Part shown: piece by piece, positions 9,206 through 19,905 of the stretch
Layout of the letters: each line of letters begins with the position of its first letter
Numbering within the stretch: the stretch's first letter is position 1
Assembly (NCBI GenBank): GCA_024811115.1
Contig: JAKOGH010000557.1
Coordinates: forward strand, 1-24,549
Reading direction: 5' to 3'
DNA: 24,549 bases
From: Terana coerulea
Lineage: Eukaryota > Basidiomycota > Agaricomycetes > Polyporales > Phanerochaetaceae
Translations under genes and position numbers: made by a program
The notes under the pieces: generated by a model
What the model saw: the letters and a program-made list of their open reading frames with translations, nothing else
What the model was told of the DNA's origin: nothing
Databases searched by the model: none

Positions 9206-11159
9206 TCATGAGCTGAAAGATCTGCCCATTCCAGTTGTCGGCATGCTACCCCAGAGCATCCCATGCGCCTCACGGCGCACTTGCCTCTGACGAGTAAGCG
9301 ACCTCGCCCGTTTGCACCCCGTGGTGTCAGCGCAACATGACTCGTCTTCAGGCTCGTCAACGAGCGGCGCGTCTGTCAAGATGTGCCCTGGGAAGTACGG
9401 CTCAGTGTCGGGCTGGTCGCAAGGAGTAGGTAAGAATGACGAAGGCGAAGTCGAAGCTGTTCGGCCGTCGTCCATTGAGAAGCACGATGTCGAGGACATC
9501 GTGGTAGTCGGAGATGGCATTGGGAAGGGTCGCGGAAGGGTAGGAGGATAGTTCTCGCTCGCCGTCGGTATGTCCATTTTGAGGGTAGAACAGCAAGGTT
9601 CGATGTGCATGGGAGGAGGAGAACAGCTGCGTGAAGGGTTAGGCGGAGTGGACATAACGGAACTGGTGAGAGGTGGTGATGGACATGGGCCTCTCGGAGG
9701 TGCGATAGCGGGTTGGAAGATATGCCATGGAGCTTCACGGCAGGGTTCATAAGGTCCATCACAAAGACGTCCCTGCGGTGAGGTGCGATCATGAACTGGA
9801 TCTGGCCTGCGCTCAGGAAAGGCGGTAGCAGCAGGCACAGCGGCATCTCGAGCGTGTTGCGCGATATCAGCCACTGCGTACTCACACGTCAGTGGAGGAC
9901 TCCGACGTAGCACGACGTGGACTTACCGTTGTGATGTATGTCAATAATAAGGGCCATCTGCAAATTCTCTCTCGCCGCCTTGAGGCGAGCGTTGCAGTCC
10001 GTCACCCGATTCCGTAGTGTCTTCACCGCAGCATTTTTCGCGGCGCGCACTGAAGAGGACGGAACAATTAGTAAATGAGTTTTTGTTAACCGGGAAGCCG
10101 ACAAACAGACTGCGTTGTGCTTCATGCACTCGTCCATCAGCGATGCACCTTCAGCGACGATCCGGGCCAATTCCTGGATAACATTGGTTGCGCCCATTAT
10201 TTGTTTGACGTCACGACATGCTCTGGCATGAGCTAACGCCTCTCTCAGTTGACCGGCGAGCTCTTTGATAGCTGCATCTTGGGCGTGCTGGATCTTGATA
10301 GCCTAGGCGAGACGTGTGTCATTAACTTGCTCGGATATTGGTTAGCTGGTGGTACGCACCTTATGGACTGAGGATAGCAAGGTCCAGGCTACCTTGCAAA
10401 GAGGATGGATCTATGGCGCAGATGGTCTGAATAGGTGCTTAAACCCCGATCGAAATTTCACAGCACTCACAGCGGCAACTTCGTCTGCAAATTGCATTAG
10501 GTGATCCAAGCTCCCAAGGGCGTGTCCTATCGCGCCAAGGGCTTCGGCCGCAGGAGTCGCCAAGGCATCGGCAACTTTCTGTGCCGTGCGTTCCAGCTTT
10601 GCGTTCGCGTGGTCGAGCATGACCTGCTCCTGGGAGACCGAAAAATCTACTGACAGCTGCACAAACATCGTCGCTTCTTCCCGACTCAAGCTCATACTCG
10701 TGTTCAGTGGGAACGGCATGTCTGCTGGAAAGATTATGAAATATTGTCAGATATGGGTAAGATTCAGAGAAGGTGCGAGAACTCACAATTCGTGACAAAA
10801 GTGAATAGCCTTTCGTCGACTTCACCAAGGTACTTGTCGCCAAAAACTGCACGAGACCGACGTTGACGATATACTGTCACTTTTATTGCCGACGAAGCGT
10901 GTACCATACTAACGAAGGACGATAAGTACACCCTGGGCAGATCACAAGCCAGCAAGGTAGCATGCACTCACAGGGTTAAGGGCTCAGAGAACGCCCACCT
11001 CGGATTCCGGCAGTCGGGGATGACCTCCGTCTGTACCTGTTGCTCTCCATCCACCGCTACTGTTGCGAATGTGTCGACTGTACGGTCAAAATGGCGATCC
11101 CTTAGGCCCCGGACTTCAATCACTGATGTGTGACAACGACTGGAAGTGAGATTGTAGTA
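9206..11159 (-). CDS. C2 domain plus NLR-type helical domain protein with Ser/Pro-rich tail (no NACHT)
   Basis: Minus-strand exons: about 11159-10972, 10908-10787, 10724-10471, 10410-10360, 10302-10107, 10049-9927 and 9873-9206. All introns are GT..AG (53-63 bp) with consistent phases. Exons 1-2 encode a C2 domain (VIEVRGL, VAVDGEQQ, NPRWAFSEPLTL, then IKVTVYRQRR and YLGEVDERLF). Exons 3-6 encode a helical region (MFVQLSVDFSVS; DEVAA joined to IHPLCKVAWTLLSSVHK; IKIQHAQDAAIKELAGQL; ARENLQMALIIDIHHN). This order is the usual N-terminal module of Agaricomycete STAND/NLR-like proteins, where a NACHT NTPase normally follows. Here a roughly 220-residue tail rich in Pro, Ser and Thr follows instead, ending MGRSFSS. 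The N-terminus is unresolved: no in-frame ATG precedes the C2 exon, so a 5' exon or a frameshift is missing. A role in membrane-linked self/non-self or stress signalling is inference. Confidence 0.72.
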
Positions 11160-11162
11160 CAC

Positions 11163-12992
11163 GCCATGGCTTCAAGAGAAGACCTACGGGACAATCTCGC
11201 CACGACGGTTGGCTGGTTCTCGAGCTTGGATGGCCTACGCGAAAGAAGTTCAGCCAGGCATGACCAGCGAATGTGGAAGAACCTACATTTTCTGGTATGG
11301 CTTGAGGCAGTTCGGGATCAGGTTTGTCAGTGGCTGCTCTCGGTGGCCCTGCGGGTGGGAGGCGCCAAACAGCAGATATACGACCCGGACCACGGGAATC
11401 CGATCCTGCAATGAGGTTAAAGCGTGAAAGGACCCTTGGCAGTTGTGTTCAGGGCTATCGAGGGCATTTACGTTCGGAAGGAAACTTTCTTCCCGCAGAA
11501 GCAAATTGTGGGAAACTGATTCACGAGGGCCAATGACGGTTCGAACGGGATTAAGACATTGACAACGAGGCAGCCTGTACGGTGACAGGTGCATGGCGCT
11601 GCACCATGCAAGCATACGGAGCTTGGATCGGTGGCTGTAAGAGGCTGGGGCAATCGAGTACCAGAATCATATTTTCTCCAACAATTGATACACCTAGACG
11701 AATATAAGTTAAGACCTTCAAGTTGCTGACATGGGGGACTCACTTGCGATGACCGCCTGCCGGCGATGGACCATGGGACTGCTGCACAAAGCAGTCGCCT
11801 CGCGTGAACCTCATGGGCAACCACGATGATATGAATATCCGGTTCATGCATGATATACGCATGTCAAGTGTTCGTCCAAGCCCACAGTAACAGTGCCGAC
11901 CAGCAGCAAGGAGACGTCGCCGAAAGAGTAACGGCGACTCAAGCAAATCCTGTTTCGGCAAGCTTGTACGAAGAGGTCGGCACTGGGAGTTCTATGACGC
12001 AGAGAATACATGTTGTCATGAAAGAATAGGATAGTCAAGGATAGAGCTCATCGTCGTCGTCGTCGTGACTCGTCGTCAAAGCGAGCTCGACTTTTTGGCG
12101 CCGGCATTGCGAGCGCTCAGTAAACCGTGAGATACTCTATCGGCGTCTATTTACCGTCTTTGTGGCGCATTGGGCGGCCGGCCGGCTTCGCGGACTGATG
12201 TTCTTCAGTACGGCTCTTGCGGTGAACCACCCTCTCCAACAACAACGCTGTTCGCAAATGACAGAGTCTCCCATAGAGTTTCAGCTACCGTCTGAAGGTT
12301 TGAGCCCCAGAGCATATTTTGCAGAGCTTGGGAGGCAACTTCTACCCTTGGAACATGCTTGGTGAGACAAGCATGCATAGCTAGAATTGCACAGGTATCA
12401 GCTGCGACTACGGTATCGGCCGGGATGGATTCCCTCTTGGACCTGGAGACCAGATATCCTTTCAACACTCTGCGAGGACTACTGGCCGTTATCAGTGAGT
12501 TGAATCAGCCTCTCATTAGGAAAGGGGTTTTAGTTACATAGTTGACATTGTCTATAGTACATACTCAGAGGTATTCATTGAAAGCAAAGAATATCCTAGG
12601 CTAGGGTAGCCTATAGTGCTCTATGCATGCATAGTCTGCTCTATTGTGGTCTGCGAGAACTACAAGTAGATGCTTTCTTCTTGGATAGCTTTCAGATGGC
12701 TGACTAATCATATCAGAAATTCTCTGAGCTTATGTGAGAGACCATTCACTATGGCATCCTATCCTCGGGTAGACCAGGGCACGCGCAAAGGTGAGACTCT
12801 GCACATGCATCATACATACCTCGGTTCTTTTCTGTTATCCCTTCTCTCATGGTGTAACCCAAATGCCTGACAGGCTGATTCCAAATCGTCAAGTGCGACA
12901 TATATAAAACACGTAGTCTGTCACCTCTAAAGTCTGCGTCTCACCCCTATATATCACAGACTCAGTAAGTCCCAGATTTCACATATATTGTT
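11163..12992. other. Long stretch with no confident gene
   Basis: About 1.8 kb of short frames on both strands. The most protein-like pieces are 12162-12365 (+, containing LPSEGLSPRAYFAELGRQLL) and 12359-12541 (+, containing AGMDSLLDLETRYPFNTL and LLAVISELNQPLI), which abut in different frames and may be one decayed ORF; I recognise no family. A (TCG)5 microsatellite lies at 12051-12066. Confidence 0.35.
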
Positions 12993-14032
12993 GCGGAGAC
13001 AAGCTCGACCTGTAACCAGCATGAGCAGATCAGAGTAGATGAGGGATAGATGATAAAACTAGATACGTGCGGCTCCGCCCGCCAAAAAACCTTGCTTGGG
13101 TTTGTACAGGTGTGAACATGTGCTGATTAAGCAGGACGACGGCAAGGAAGGGAACGGCCGTGGGAAAGGATGGGCGTCAGGCAAATGCCGGTAGGACGAA
13201 AAGTGGCTTCACATTAAAGGTTTCACAGTTACCTTGCAAGCAAGGTGACAAATACAAGGAGGGTGACGAAGGCCAACTCCCAGTAGACCTCACAGAATAG
13301 GCAGGCAGGTGCCAATACTTGTCTCCAATGATTAGCATTGCTACTATGTATAGTGTATTGAATACATACCTTGTCTCCATTGACTAAGAGGTTGAGATGA
13401 GGACAAGGCTAGAGAGTCCAGAGTGCTAAGTGTCTGAGAACGTGGGAAGAATTGAGCCGCGTTTGGGCACTGCCGGGATCATTGGAATAAAGTCCAGAGG
13501 CTCTGGGGCTGCTACCAGGCTGTGTATCTGTGTTAAATAAATGCAGGGAGAATGAAAAATAATATTATATATCCGTGTCCGTCTGCGACATGTATGGCTA
13601 CACTCACTTACCACCAGTATTGGTGTTGCAGACGGACATACATACATAGTATTATTTTCATTTTCTTGCAGTTATTTAGCACAGATACATGGCCTAGTAG
13701 CAGCTCCAGAGCCTCTGGATTTCATTCCAATGATCCCGGCGCTTAGCGCCCAAACGCGGCTCAATTCTTCCCACGCTCGGACACTTAGCACTCTGGACTC
13801 TCTAGCTTTGTCCCTCATCTCAACCTCTTGGTCATTTGGGGACAAGGTATGTATTCTCTATACTGTACGTAGTAGCAATGCTAACTTGGAGACAAGTATT
13901 GGCACCAGCCTGCTCATTCTGTGAGGTCTACTTGGAGTTGGCCCTTGTCGCCCTCCCTCGTATGTATTCTATCATCTACTCTCCATCCATTTCGATTTGT
14001 CTATTTTGGTTGTGCGTCGAGCTCGTCTCCGT
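12993..14032. repeat. Long imperfect inverted repeat (foldback element)
   Basis: The inner arms 13251-13590 and 13624-13968 are reverse complements over nearly their whole length with scattered mismatches; for example GTGTCCGTCTGCGACA at 13575-13590 faces its near reverse complement at 13624-13639. The spacer is 33 bp. Pairing resumes further out between about 12993-13071 and 13969-14032 (GCGGAGACAAGCTCGAC against GTCGAGCTCGTCTCCG). The left arm therefore carries an extra segment of about 180 bp (13072-13250). No transposase is present. It resembles a foldback or MITE-type element, or an inverted duplication. Transcription through it would give a long hairpin RNA. Confidence 0.85.
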
Positions 14033-14095
14033 GCCAGTTAGCAAGGTCAGAGTGACCCTAGTTAAGGAAAGGTCAATGTGATTCAATTAGTAAAG

Positions 14096-14131
14096 TTGAC
14101 TGACTGGTTGACTGACTGGTCAGGGTCAGGG
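14096..14131. repeat. Imperfect TGAC/TGGT tetranucleotide repeat
   Basis: A run of TGACTGACTGGT-like units, partly repeated as CAGGGTCAGGG at its end. A simple repeat between the foldback and the hAT remnant. Confidence 0.7.
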
Positions 14132-14439
14132 CCTATATTTTAGCACAAGCACCCATGAAGACATGAAGCAGACTGGTTAGGACAGTCATTTAAGCATAAT
14201 GACAGATAGTTTATAGCAACAAGTATATCAATGTAGGCAAGTGTAGTGTAAAATAGCATACTTGACATTTTTTTCCCTGCTCTACACGCTGTATATACTT
14301 GTGCCTACTACTTCTCTCAACAATGGATTCATTCATCCCTGTGCATTGCCATCTCTTTGCATTCTCTCAGCACAAACCAACCGCCTCTCAGCAAGGTGCC
14401 ATTTGGTAGCTCTACTCAGATTGGAAGGGCGTAAAGTAC

Positions 14440-14958
14440 TAAAACTACCAAAGTTATGTTTGTGCATAGTGCAATGCGTGCTTAGATGGATGGGTGCACA
14501 GACAAATGGAGGCTGACATTTACAATGTCACTTGTAATGCACTTCCGGCAGTTCGTGGCACTAAAGCCCTAAAGGAATTAGGTGAGTACTTCAGAGGCTG
14601 CAGTTTGAGTAAAATTAGCCTTATGCAATAGCAGTGGACCCTGAGTTGGCTGGGCAAACCACTAGAAGCAGTATCCATAATGTTCTCAATGAAGGTATTA
14701 TACCTGTTAGGGGAAAGAAAGAAAATATAATGGCACATACCTGAAAGTGTTCATATACAATACTAACTGATTGCGCTGCTGTGTTGGCTAATGTAGCCAA
14801 TAAAGACCCCACAACTGGCAGAATAGACCACACACCTGTTGCTGGTCTATCATCATTGTTATCATAGCTTGTCAAGTGCACTCGCATTATCTACAAGCTC
14901 AGCTCAAGCATGATTGACAATAGCCCAAGCCAAGACAGCTCAGTGCCCAGGGCTATCC
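14440..14958 (+). mobile_element. 5' fragment of a decayed hAT transposase (BED finger region), upstream of the copia insertion
   Basis: A plus frame through 14461-14580 encodes a zinc-finger-like stretch: C-A-stop-C-N-A-C, then ADIYNVTCNALPAVRG. The spacing resembles a BED finger whose His before the last Cys reads Tyr (TAC at 14521) and with a TAG at 14467-14469. A GTGAGT donor follows at 14582. The frame just before the retrotransposon (SMIDNSPSQDSSVPRAI) continues directly, once the insertion and one target copy are removed, into QLWDLAQQTDFAQDI at 21394 onward. This shows the two parts were one hAT-type gene. The outer end and terminal inverted repeat were not found. Confidence 0.6.
14954..14958. 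repeat. Target-site duplication TATCC, left copy
   Basis: TATCC directly precedes the left LTR and is repeated directly after the right LTR at 21389-21393. Five-base duplications are typical of Ty1/copia integrases. Confidence 0.93.
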
Positions 14959-15250
14959 TGTAGAAGTGCAGCGCATACAGTGGCGTACACTCCTACCGAG
15001 GCCTAGAGGAAGCTAGGATGGTTACTCACCTGTAGGTTGGTTGATGCACACGTTAGTGGGTTGAGAGTTGTAAGAGTCTTATTAGAGTATGGCGCAGAGG
15101 GCTGCCTTATATACAATACTGGGTGGCTGTACTACAAACAGACACAAATAGGCACCAGGACAATAGACAATAGGCATCGTCATGGTGGAACCTGGTAGAA
15201 CAATAGAGAAGATGTGAGCAGAGCGCTTACGGCGTCTATCTGACTCAACA
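14959..15250 (-). repeat. 3' LTR of the copia element
   Basis: 292 bp, starting TGTAGAAGTG and ending GACTCAACA on the plus strand. It matches 21097-21388 apart from a T/C difference near the start, a small cluster where the left copy has TTGTAAGAG and the right CAGACGG, and one extra C near the end of the right copy. A TATA-like GCCTTATATAC stretch is present in both. Confidence 0.96.
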
Positions 15251-15260
15251 CTCCTCCTAA
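15251..15260 (-). promoter_or_regulatory. Polypurine tract of the copia element
   Basis: TTAGGAGGAG on the minus strand lies directly before the 3' LTR. This is the expected position and composition for the plus-strand DNA primer. Confidence 0.75.
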
Positions 15261-15288
15261 CCTAGCACGGCGTACTGCCTGCGCTGGT

Positions 15289-15909
15289 TTAGTCAGCGCT
15301 AGTTAGCAGCGATGCGAAGTCCGAGCATAGGTCGGAACTTCTCAATCTTGACCCTGCCCAGATTCTTGGTAAAGATATCTGCGGGATTGTCAACGCCCTG
15401 GTACGAAGAGTACTTCTGACGTGGCCAGCTTCGACGACATCGCGAATGTAGTGGTAGCGAATGTCGATGTGCTTAGTGCGCTTTTCAGTAACGGGATTTT
15501 CCAAGACGAATAGAGCGCCTTGGTTGTCGCTGCAGATGGGTACTTTCTCGAAGTTATAACTGAGTTCAGAGAGGATATTTCGAATCCACATGACTTCTCG
15601 GGAGCAGTCGCTGAGTGCCATGTATTCGGCATCTTTAGTCGACGTTGCTACAGACTTCTGTGCGAAAGAACTCCAGTTAAAGGCTCCTCCTGCAAGCATT
15701 AGCAGGAAGCCAGTCTGAGAGCGGCGGTTGGAAGCAGCTGCCCAATCTGCATCGGTGTACGCCACCAAGCCTAACCCGGAAGAGCCGTCATACTCGAGGG
15801 TGTAGTTACGAGTGCCTGACAAGTAGCAGCAGATATACAGCGCTCTGTTCAGGTGGTCTTCAGACGGGTTCGCACTGAACTGTGCGAGCTTTGTGACAGC
15901 GTATCGCAA
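15289..15909 (-). pseudogene. Copia pol: RNase H domain
   Basis: The frame begins MRYAVTKLAQFSANP, the copia tract just before RNase H. Catalytic acidic residues are visible in YTDADWA, TKDAEYMALS and CSDNQGAL, followed by KHIDIRYHYIRDVVEAGHV, the usual copia ending. It is removed from the reverse transcriptase by a frame break between 15909 and 16101. After VEAGHV the frame runs on differently from the family consensus, so the last part is probably shifted too. RNase H removes the RNA strand during cDNA synthesis. Confidence 0.9.
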
Positions 15910-16100
15910 TGTCCGGTCGTGTGCCGAGCATGATGTAAAGGAGTGAGCCTATCACAATTTGGAAACGGCTCTGGCGAGCTTTGTTTAGCTCTCCTTCATT
16001 TGGTTGAGGATATAACCCTCAGGAAGCGGAGTCTTTGCCATTTTGGCATTTGTCTGGCCGCAGCGTTCGAGTACCTTGTCAAGGTAGGCACATTGATCAA

Positions 16101-16903
16101 TTACGATCTTGTCGGCCGACTCGTTGTATGCGCATGCGCAGAAACTCCTTTACGTCGCCCCATATCGCTGACACTCCCATCGTTGCATGAAGGACTCCTT
16201 TTCTTGGAGTACTTTTGCCTTGCTCGTCCGGCGAATATAGCGTCGTCAACATAGACTACGGCGATGACCATGTCGTTGCCTGCGCCTTTGACGTATACGC
16301 CAGCATCGGACTTCAGTCTTTTGAAGCCGAGCTCAGCCATAGATTTGCTAAGGGCTTTCCACCAGGACAGTCCTGCCTGCTTAAGCCCGTAGGGGGCGCG
16401 ACGGAGACGAAGCACCATGTGCTTTTTCCCTTGAGCAGGAAAGCCATCGGGTTGTTCCATGTAGATCTCCTCATCTAATAGTCCGGTACAAATATGCGTT
16501 GCGCACATCGAGGCCAGTAAGAAAGAAGCCTTCGAGTGCCGGCAAGGGCACGAATCTAACGGTTTCAAACCGTACGACTGGAGAGAAGATTTTGTCGTAG
16601 TCGATTCCCTCGATTTGGGAGAAGCCGCGAGCTACAAGTCGCGCTTCGACCATCTGATTTCTCATCAAAAACCCATCGGTTCTTAATGACGTGTTTGCCT
16701 TTCACGCGGGGCGAGTTCGAACACGCCTCTTTGCTCAATGCATCGAGCTCGTCTTTGCATGCAGCACGCCATTCTACCTGCTGTTTTGCAGGCAGGCGGT
16801 TTATGTCACGTAAAGTCCAGTCTCGGACTGAAGACTTTGTTGCGTCAGGATCGACTGCTTGGGCAAGCAAATAATTGTAGAAATTTACTCCCCTTCCCGG
16901 CAC
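16101..16903 (-). pseudogene. Copia pol: reverse transcriptase domain, frameshifted
   Basis: Three overlapping minus frames carry successive parts of RVT_2. 16903 to about 16640 has WRAACKDELDAL and KNRWVFDEKSDGR. 16668 to about 16480 has EARLVARGFSQIEGIDYDK and LTGLDVRNAYLY. 16568 down to 16101 has LDEEIYMEQPDGFPAQGK, YGLKQAGLSWWKAL and the catalytic YVDD at 16242-16253. The two frame changes fall near 16645 and 16487. The domain copies the element RNA into cDNA in the virus-like particle. This copy could not make a full polyprotein as read. Confidence 0.9.
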
Positions 16904-17511
16904 AGTCGTGCCAATACGTCATCCTGACACTGGGCTTTCGCTTCCAGTGTCTCCAGTGGGCTCAGTGATATCCAGAACAGGTTCGAGCTGTTCGGATGTA
17001 GAAGGGCTAGCAGGACGTGTGGCGGGGACACTGTCGGGCTGCTTGCTAGACTGACCGCGCCCGGTAGCTAACCTTGGTGGGCTTGGTCAGCCAGTCTGCT
17101 TTTCCCAACTACGGATACCTCTATCAGCACCTAAAATCCGACGGTGCTTTGTGACTGGTCGCACACGGAGCCTGGATTGACGATCCTTCGACGCGAGATT
17201 ATCGCCGGTCCAGCGAATAACCAGGTGCCAGTACCTGCGGATCTTCTGGTGGTGGTCGCTCGCGACGAGGCGGACTCGGGCTACGCCCAACAGGGGGCTT
17301 AGGGTCGAACCGTCTGCTCAACCCGCTCGGTCTCTTTGGCGGAAGGAGGTTGGTGGACGGTGCAGCTCGCCGTTTAGGCGGTGGCGCATCGTCGTCACTA
17401 TCGTCTGATCCTGCACCTTGCGAAGACTCACTGTCGTTCGCATTTTTGGTGTTTTGCAGGCAGGTCAGGCCGCAGGGCATTTTGCCGTCAGAACACTTGG
17501 TGAAATAGGTT
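16904..17511 (-). other. Copia linker between integrase and reverse transcriptase
   Basis: A frame at 17199-17480 encodes an acidic then Pro/Arg-rich, low-complexity segment (GSDDSDDDAPPPKRR; VGRSPSPPRRERPPPEDP). Such disordered linkers normally join the integrase C-terminus to reverse transcriptase in copia polyproteins. Frame continuity with either neighbour is broken. Confidence 0.6.
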
Positions 17512-18430
17512 TCACACCGACTGAGTTGAGCGAAACACGACGTTGTTGGGTCCTCTCATGAAGGTCCAACCGTGCTCGTCGTGTCCGATGTATGTCATCA
17601 TTTCGGACTTGGGCTGTAGTTTGTTCTTTCGAACATCGGCAGGGATAAATATCCATGCACCGCAGCAGCCAAATACGCGGATGTTATCAACGCGTGGTTT
17701 TTCACCCGTAAGTGCCTCATAAGGCGTAACCCATTTTAATCGTGAAACGGGGTGCGGTTGTAAAGCACTGTTGCGTGCATAACTGCAAATTCCCACTACG
17801 AAGGAGGGATGCAAGCTGGCAAGCGCATAGCCTTTGTCCGTGAGGGTTCGATTGAACCGCTCAGCGTCCATTCTGTTGTGGAGTATGAGGAACGCTAGTT
17901 AGGATTTTAATCCCTTCGTCCTTTAGCATTTGAATGAATGCGTTTGATTTATATTCTCCCCTGCATCCGACATCCAGCTCTCGACATTTGCTTTATGCTG
18001 GTTTTGAACCATAGCAAGAAAGTTTTTGTCGCTTGGATGGCGACGGATTTTAGCCTTAGGCAAATAATCCATGCATGCGACGTATAATCATCGACGAAGG
18101 TGATGATATACTTGTACCGGTGATATGAATCAACTGGAAATTCTTTCAAGTCACTGTGAATGAGCTCAAAGGTCGCGATGCTCGTCGAAGTAGGCGAGAA
18201 AGAGCGATTATGCATCTTTCCTTGTGCGCAGCCAGAGCAGGGTGAGTCCGACTTGTTGTAGTCGAAATCAGGACATTCCGTCGTTGCTGACGGGAAGTTG
18301 ACGTAGGATCCAGCTCAGAGGGATGTCCAAAACATCTATGCATTATCTCATGCGAGACTAGCGCAAGGTTGTCTCGGTCAGTGTCTAAATAGTACACTGT
18401 TGCATTTGGATAAAGCGGCACGAAATGCAA
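17512..18430 (-). pseudogene. Copia pol: GAG-pre-integrase and integrase, frameshifted
   Basis: The first frame (18430-18146) carries the pre-integrase zinc region (VYYLDTDRDNLALVSHEI, then HRCFGHPS), continued in another frame by CSGCAQGKMHNRSFSP. The core follows at 18215-17949: FELIHSDLKEFPVDS (first catalytic Asp) and YIITFVDDYTSHAW. The second catalytic Asp lies in SDAG, just before a run of four Gs (CCCC at 17958-17961 on the plus strand). One more G would restore the family's DxGGEY. TSVPHTPQQNGR follows, and AERFNRTL continues in the last frame (17871-17512). The integrase inserts the cDNA and makes the 5-bp target duplication. Confidence 0.9.
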
Positions 18431-18559
18431 TAATTCCTGGCGATTATTACCGTCCAGGATTTTCAGAGTGGTTGCGTCACCCTCAATTAACCGGTTCTAT
18501 CGTAGCAGCTGGCCAAGCGAGATTAGATTCATGTCTTTGTGAAGGCATGAGTCGAACAT

Positions 18560-18770
18560 TTTTCAGTAAGACTTTAATCGTTCTACTTGTCGCTAGGACG
18601 GTAGAGTTGATGACGGAGTCACCTTCCCTTAGAGATAGTTACATGCCCATTAGCCGTTTGAACGACAATTGGTCTATGTTGCGCAAGTTGCGCAATAAAC
18701 TTCTTTGACCGGTGAAGTGGAAAGACGCTCCTGAGTCGAGCAGCCAGTCACTTGATTTTGCAAGGTTTTT
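18560..18770 (-). pseudogene. Copia pol: aspartic protease (retropepsin), frameshifted
   Basis: The active site reads WLLDSGASFHFTG, with DSGA at 18726-18737, the standard retropepsin motif. The frame runs into a stop. A neighbouring frame continues with IVVQTANGHVTISKG, then GDSVINSTVLATSRTIKVLL, which are normal copia protease sequences. At least two frame breaks lie between 18710 and 18610. The protease cuts the Gag-Pol polyprotein. Confidence 0.85.
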
Positions 18771-18899
18771 CCTTTGCAGCTCTGACACGCGTTAAATAAC
18801 TCATCAGCACATCGGTCCAGTAATTGGAGGAATCCAGCTCCATTCAATACAGTAGCATACATGTGGTATCTACTGCTTAGTTCAGCCCGCCCGAGACAT

Positions 18900-19905
18900 T
18901 CGCGCAATCAGCTGCAAGGTTTCGGTTAGTGGTGCACGCAGTGCAGAGTTAGAGGGATGTATCAAGTACGCATCGATGATGTCCTGGTGGATCTCTCGAT
19001 CGTCCATCAGGCATCCGGGCGAACTGGTCGTCGACGTCAGCTGTCGTTGTCCTCGCTTCCGAGGGACACGGCGTCCTCGATGTCAGGGTGGTCGCGGGCG
19101 TCGAAGCCGTCCTCCTGCTTCGAGCGACATTTGCATGTCGACCTCGTCAGACCAGATGATCGGCGAGGATTCGCGCGAGCTGCGCCATGGCGGGGCGAGA
19201 GGAGCTGCCCTCGACGAACTCCGGCTCAGCAAACTTTCGCTTTGAGAGCAACGTTGTTCGAGTCGATGCGGGCGTCGAGCTCGGCGATGCGAGCATCGAG
19301 CATGCGCTCGGCGTAGTCGAGGTCAGCCTGCTTGGCGCGACGGGCTTTCTCCGCGGCCTCATCTTCGGCGGGCGGTGGCGGCGAACTCGCTCTCCTGGGC
19401 GGTAGCCAGCTTGACAAGCTGGTGTCGCTCCCATCGGGCGTGCTCCGCTGACGCTTCTGGTCGAGGGTTGAGCCCCTTGTTCAGGGCGGCGCTTCGTCCG
19501 GCGATCCACTGCTTGCGAGCAAGCTTGCGGAGCTCTGCGCGGCCTCGTGAAGCTGGGCCTTGTGCAGAGTCTGATACTCGTCGTCCTCGTTGAGGATTGC
19601 TAACAATTTAGTTAGCACGGGAGATCGTCAAGAGTGAACTCCTGTTGGAATTCTAACTCACGGACGGAGTTTCGCAGATTGCGGTGCTCAATATCCCGCA
19701 TGGGCGTCGGGCGCTGGTGAGCGTTGTGCTCGTTGGCGCCGATAACCTCCCTCGAGGGTCCTGGATGCGCTCCTGGGACCCGACGACTCCAAGCTTCTCA
19801 GCAAGGGATAGTGCCTTGCTAAGCGGGGAACTGGTTGCCGTTGCCGAGGTAGAGCTCGCGCTCTCCTTCGATGCGAGACTGAATTTCTTCGGCCTCGGAC
19901 TTGAG
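18900..19905 (-). pseudogene. Unusual GC-rich helical coding segment between gag and protease
   Basis: About 1 kb of GC-rich sequence with protein-like but repeatedly frame-broken charged helices on the minus strand: SLKSEAEEIQSRIEGEREL near 19900, MRDIEHRNLRNSVREL near 19690, ILNEDDEYQTLHKAQLHEA near 19590, LRKLARKQWIAGRSAALNKG near 19510, and QADLDYAERMLDARIAELDARI near 19300. A possible intron (GTGAGT near 19668; branch-like GCTAAC and TTGTTAG near 19597) lies inside it. Copia elements do not normally carry such a block here. It may be an extended gag, or a nested or captured host gene fragment. No family recognised. Confidence 0.5.

Noticed and set aside
9376..9885. Second minus frame with hydrophobic stretch (MPLCLLLPPFLSAGQIQFM)
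   Set aside because: It overlaps the last exon of the C2-domain gene; only the other frame joins cleanly in phase with the preceding exon across the GTAAGT intron.
14520..14887. Minus-strand spliced ORF, exons 14887-14741 and 14703 downwards
   Set aside because: The implied intron is only 37 bp, no family is recognised, and the plus strand here fits the hAT BED-finger region better.
15520..16478. Plus-strand frames within the retrotransposon
   Set aside because: They lie opposite the RNase H and reverse transcriptase and are antisense shadows.
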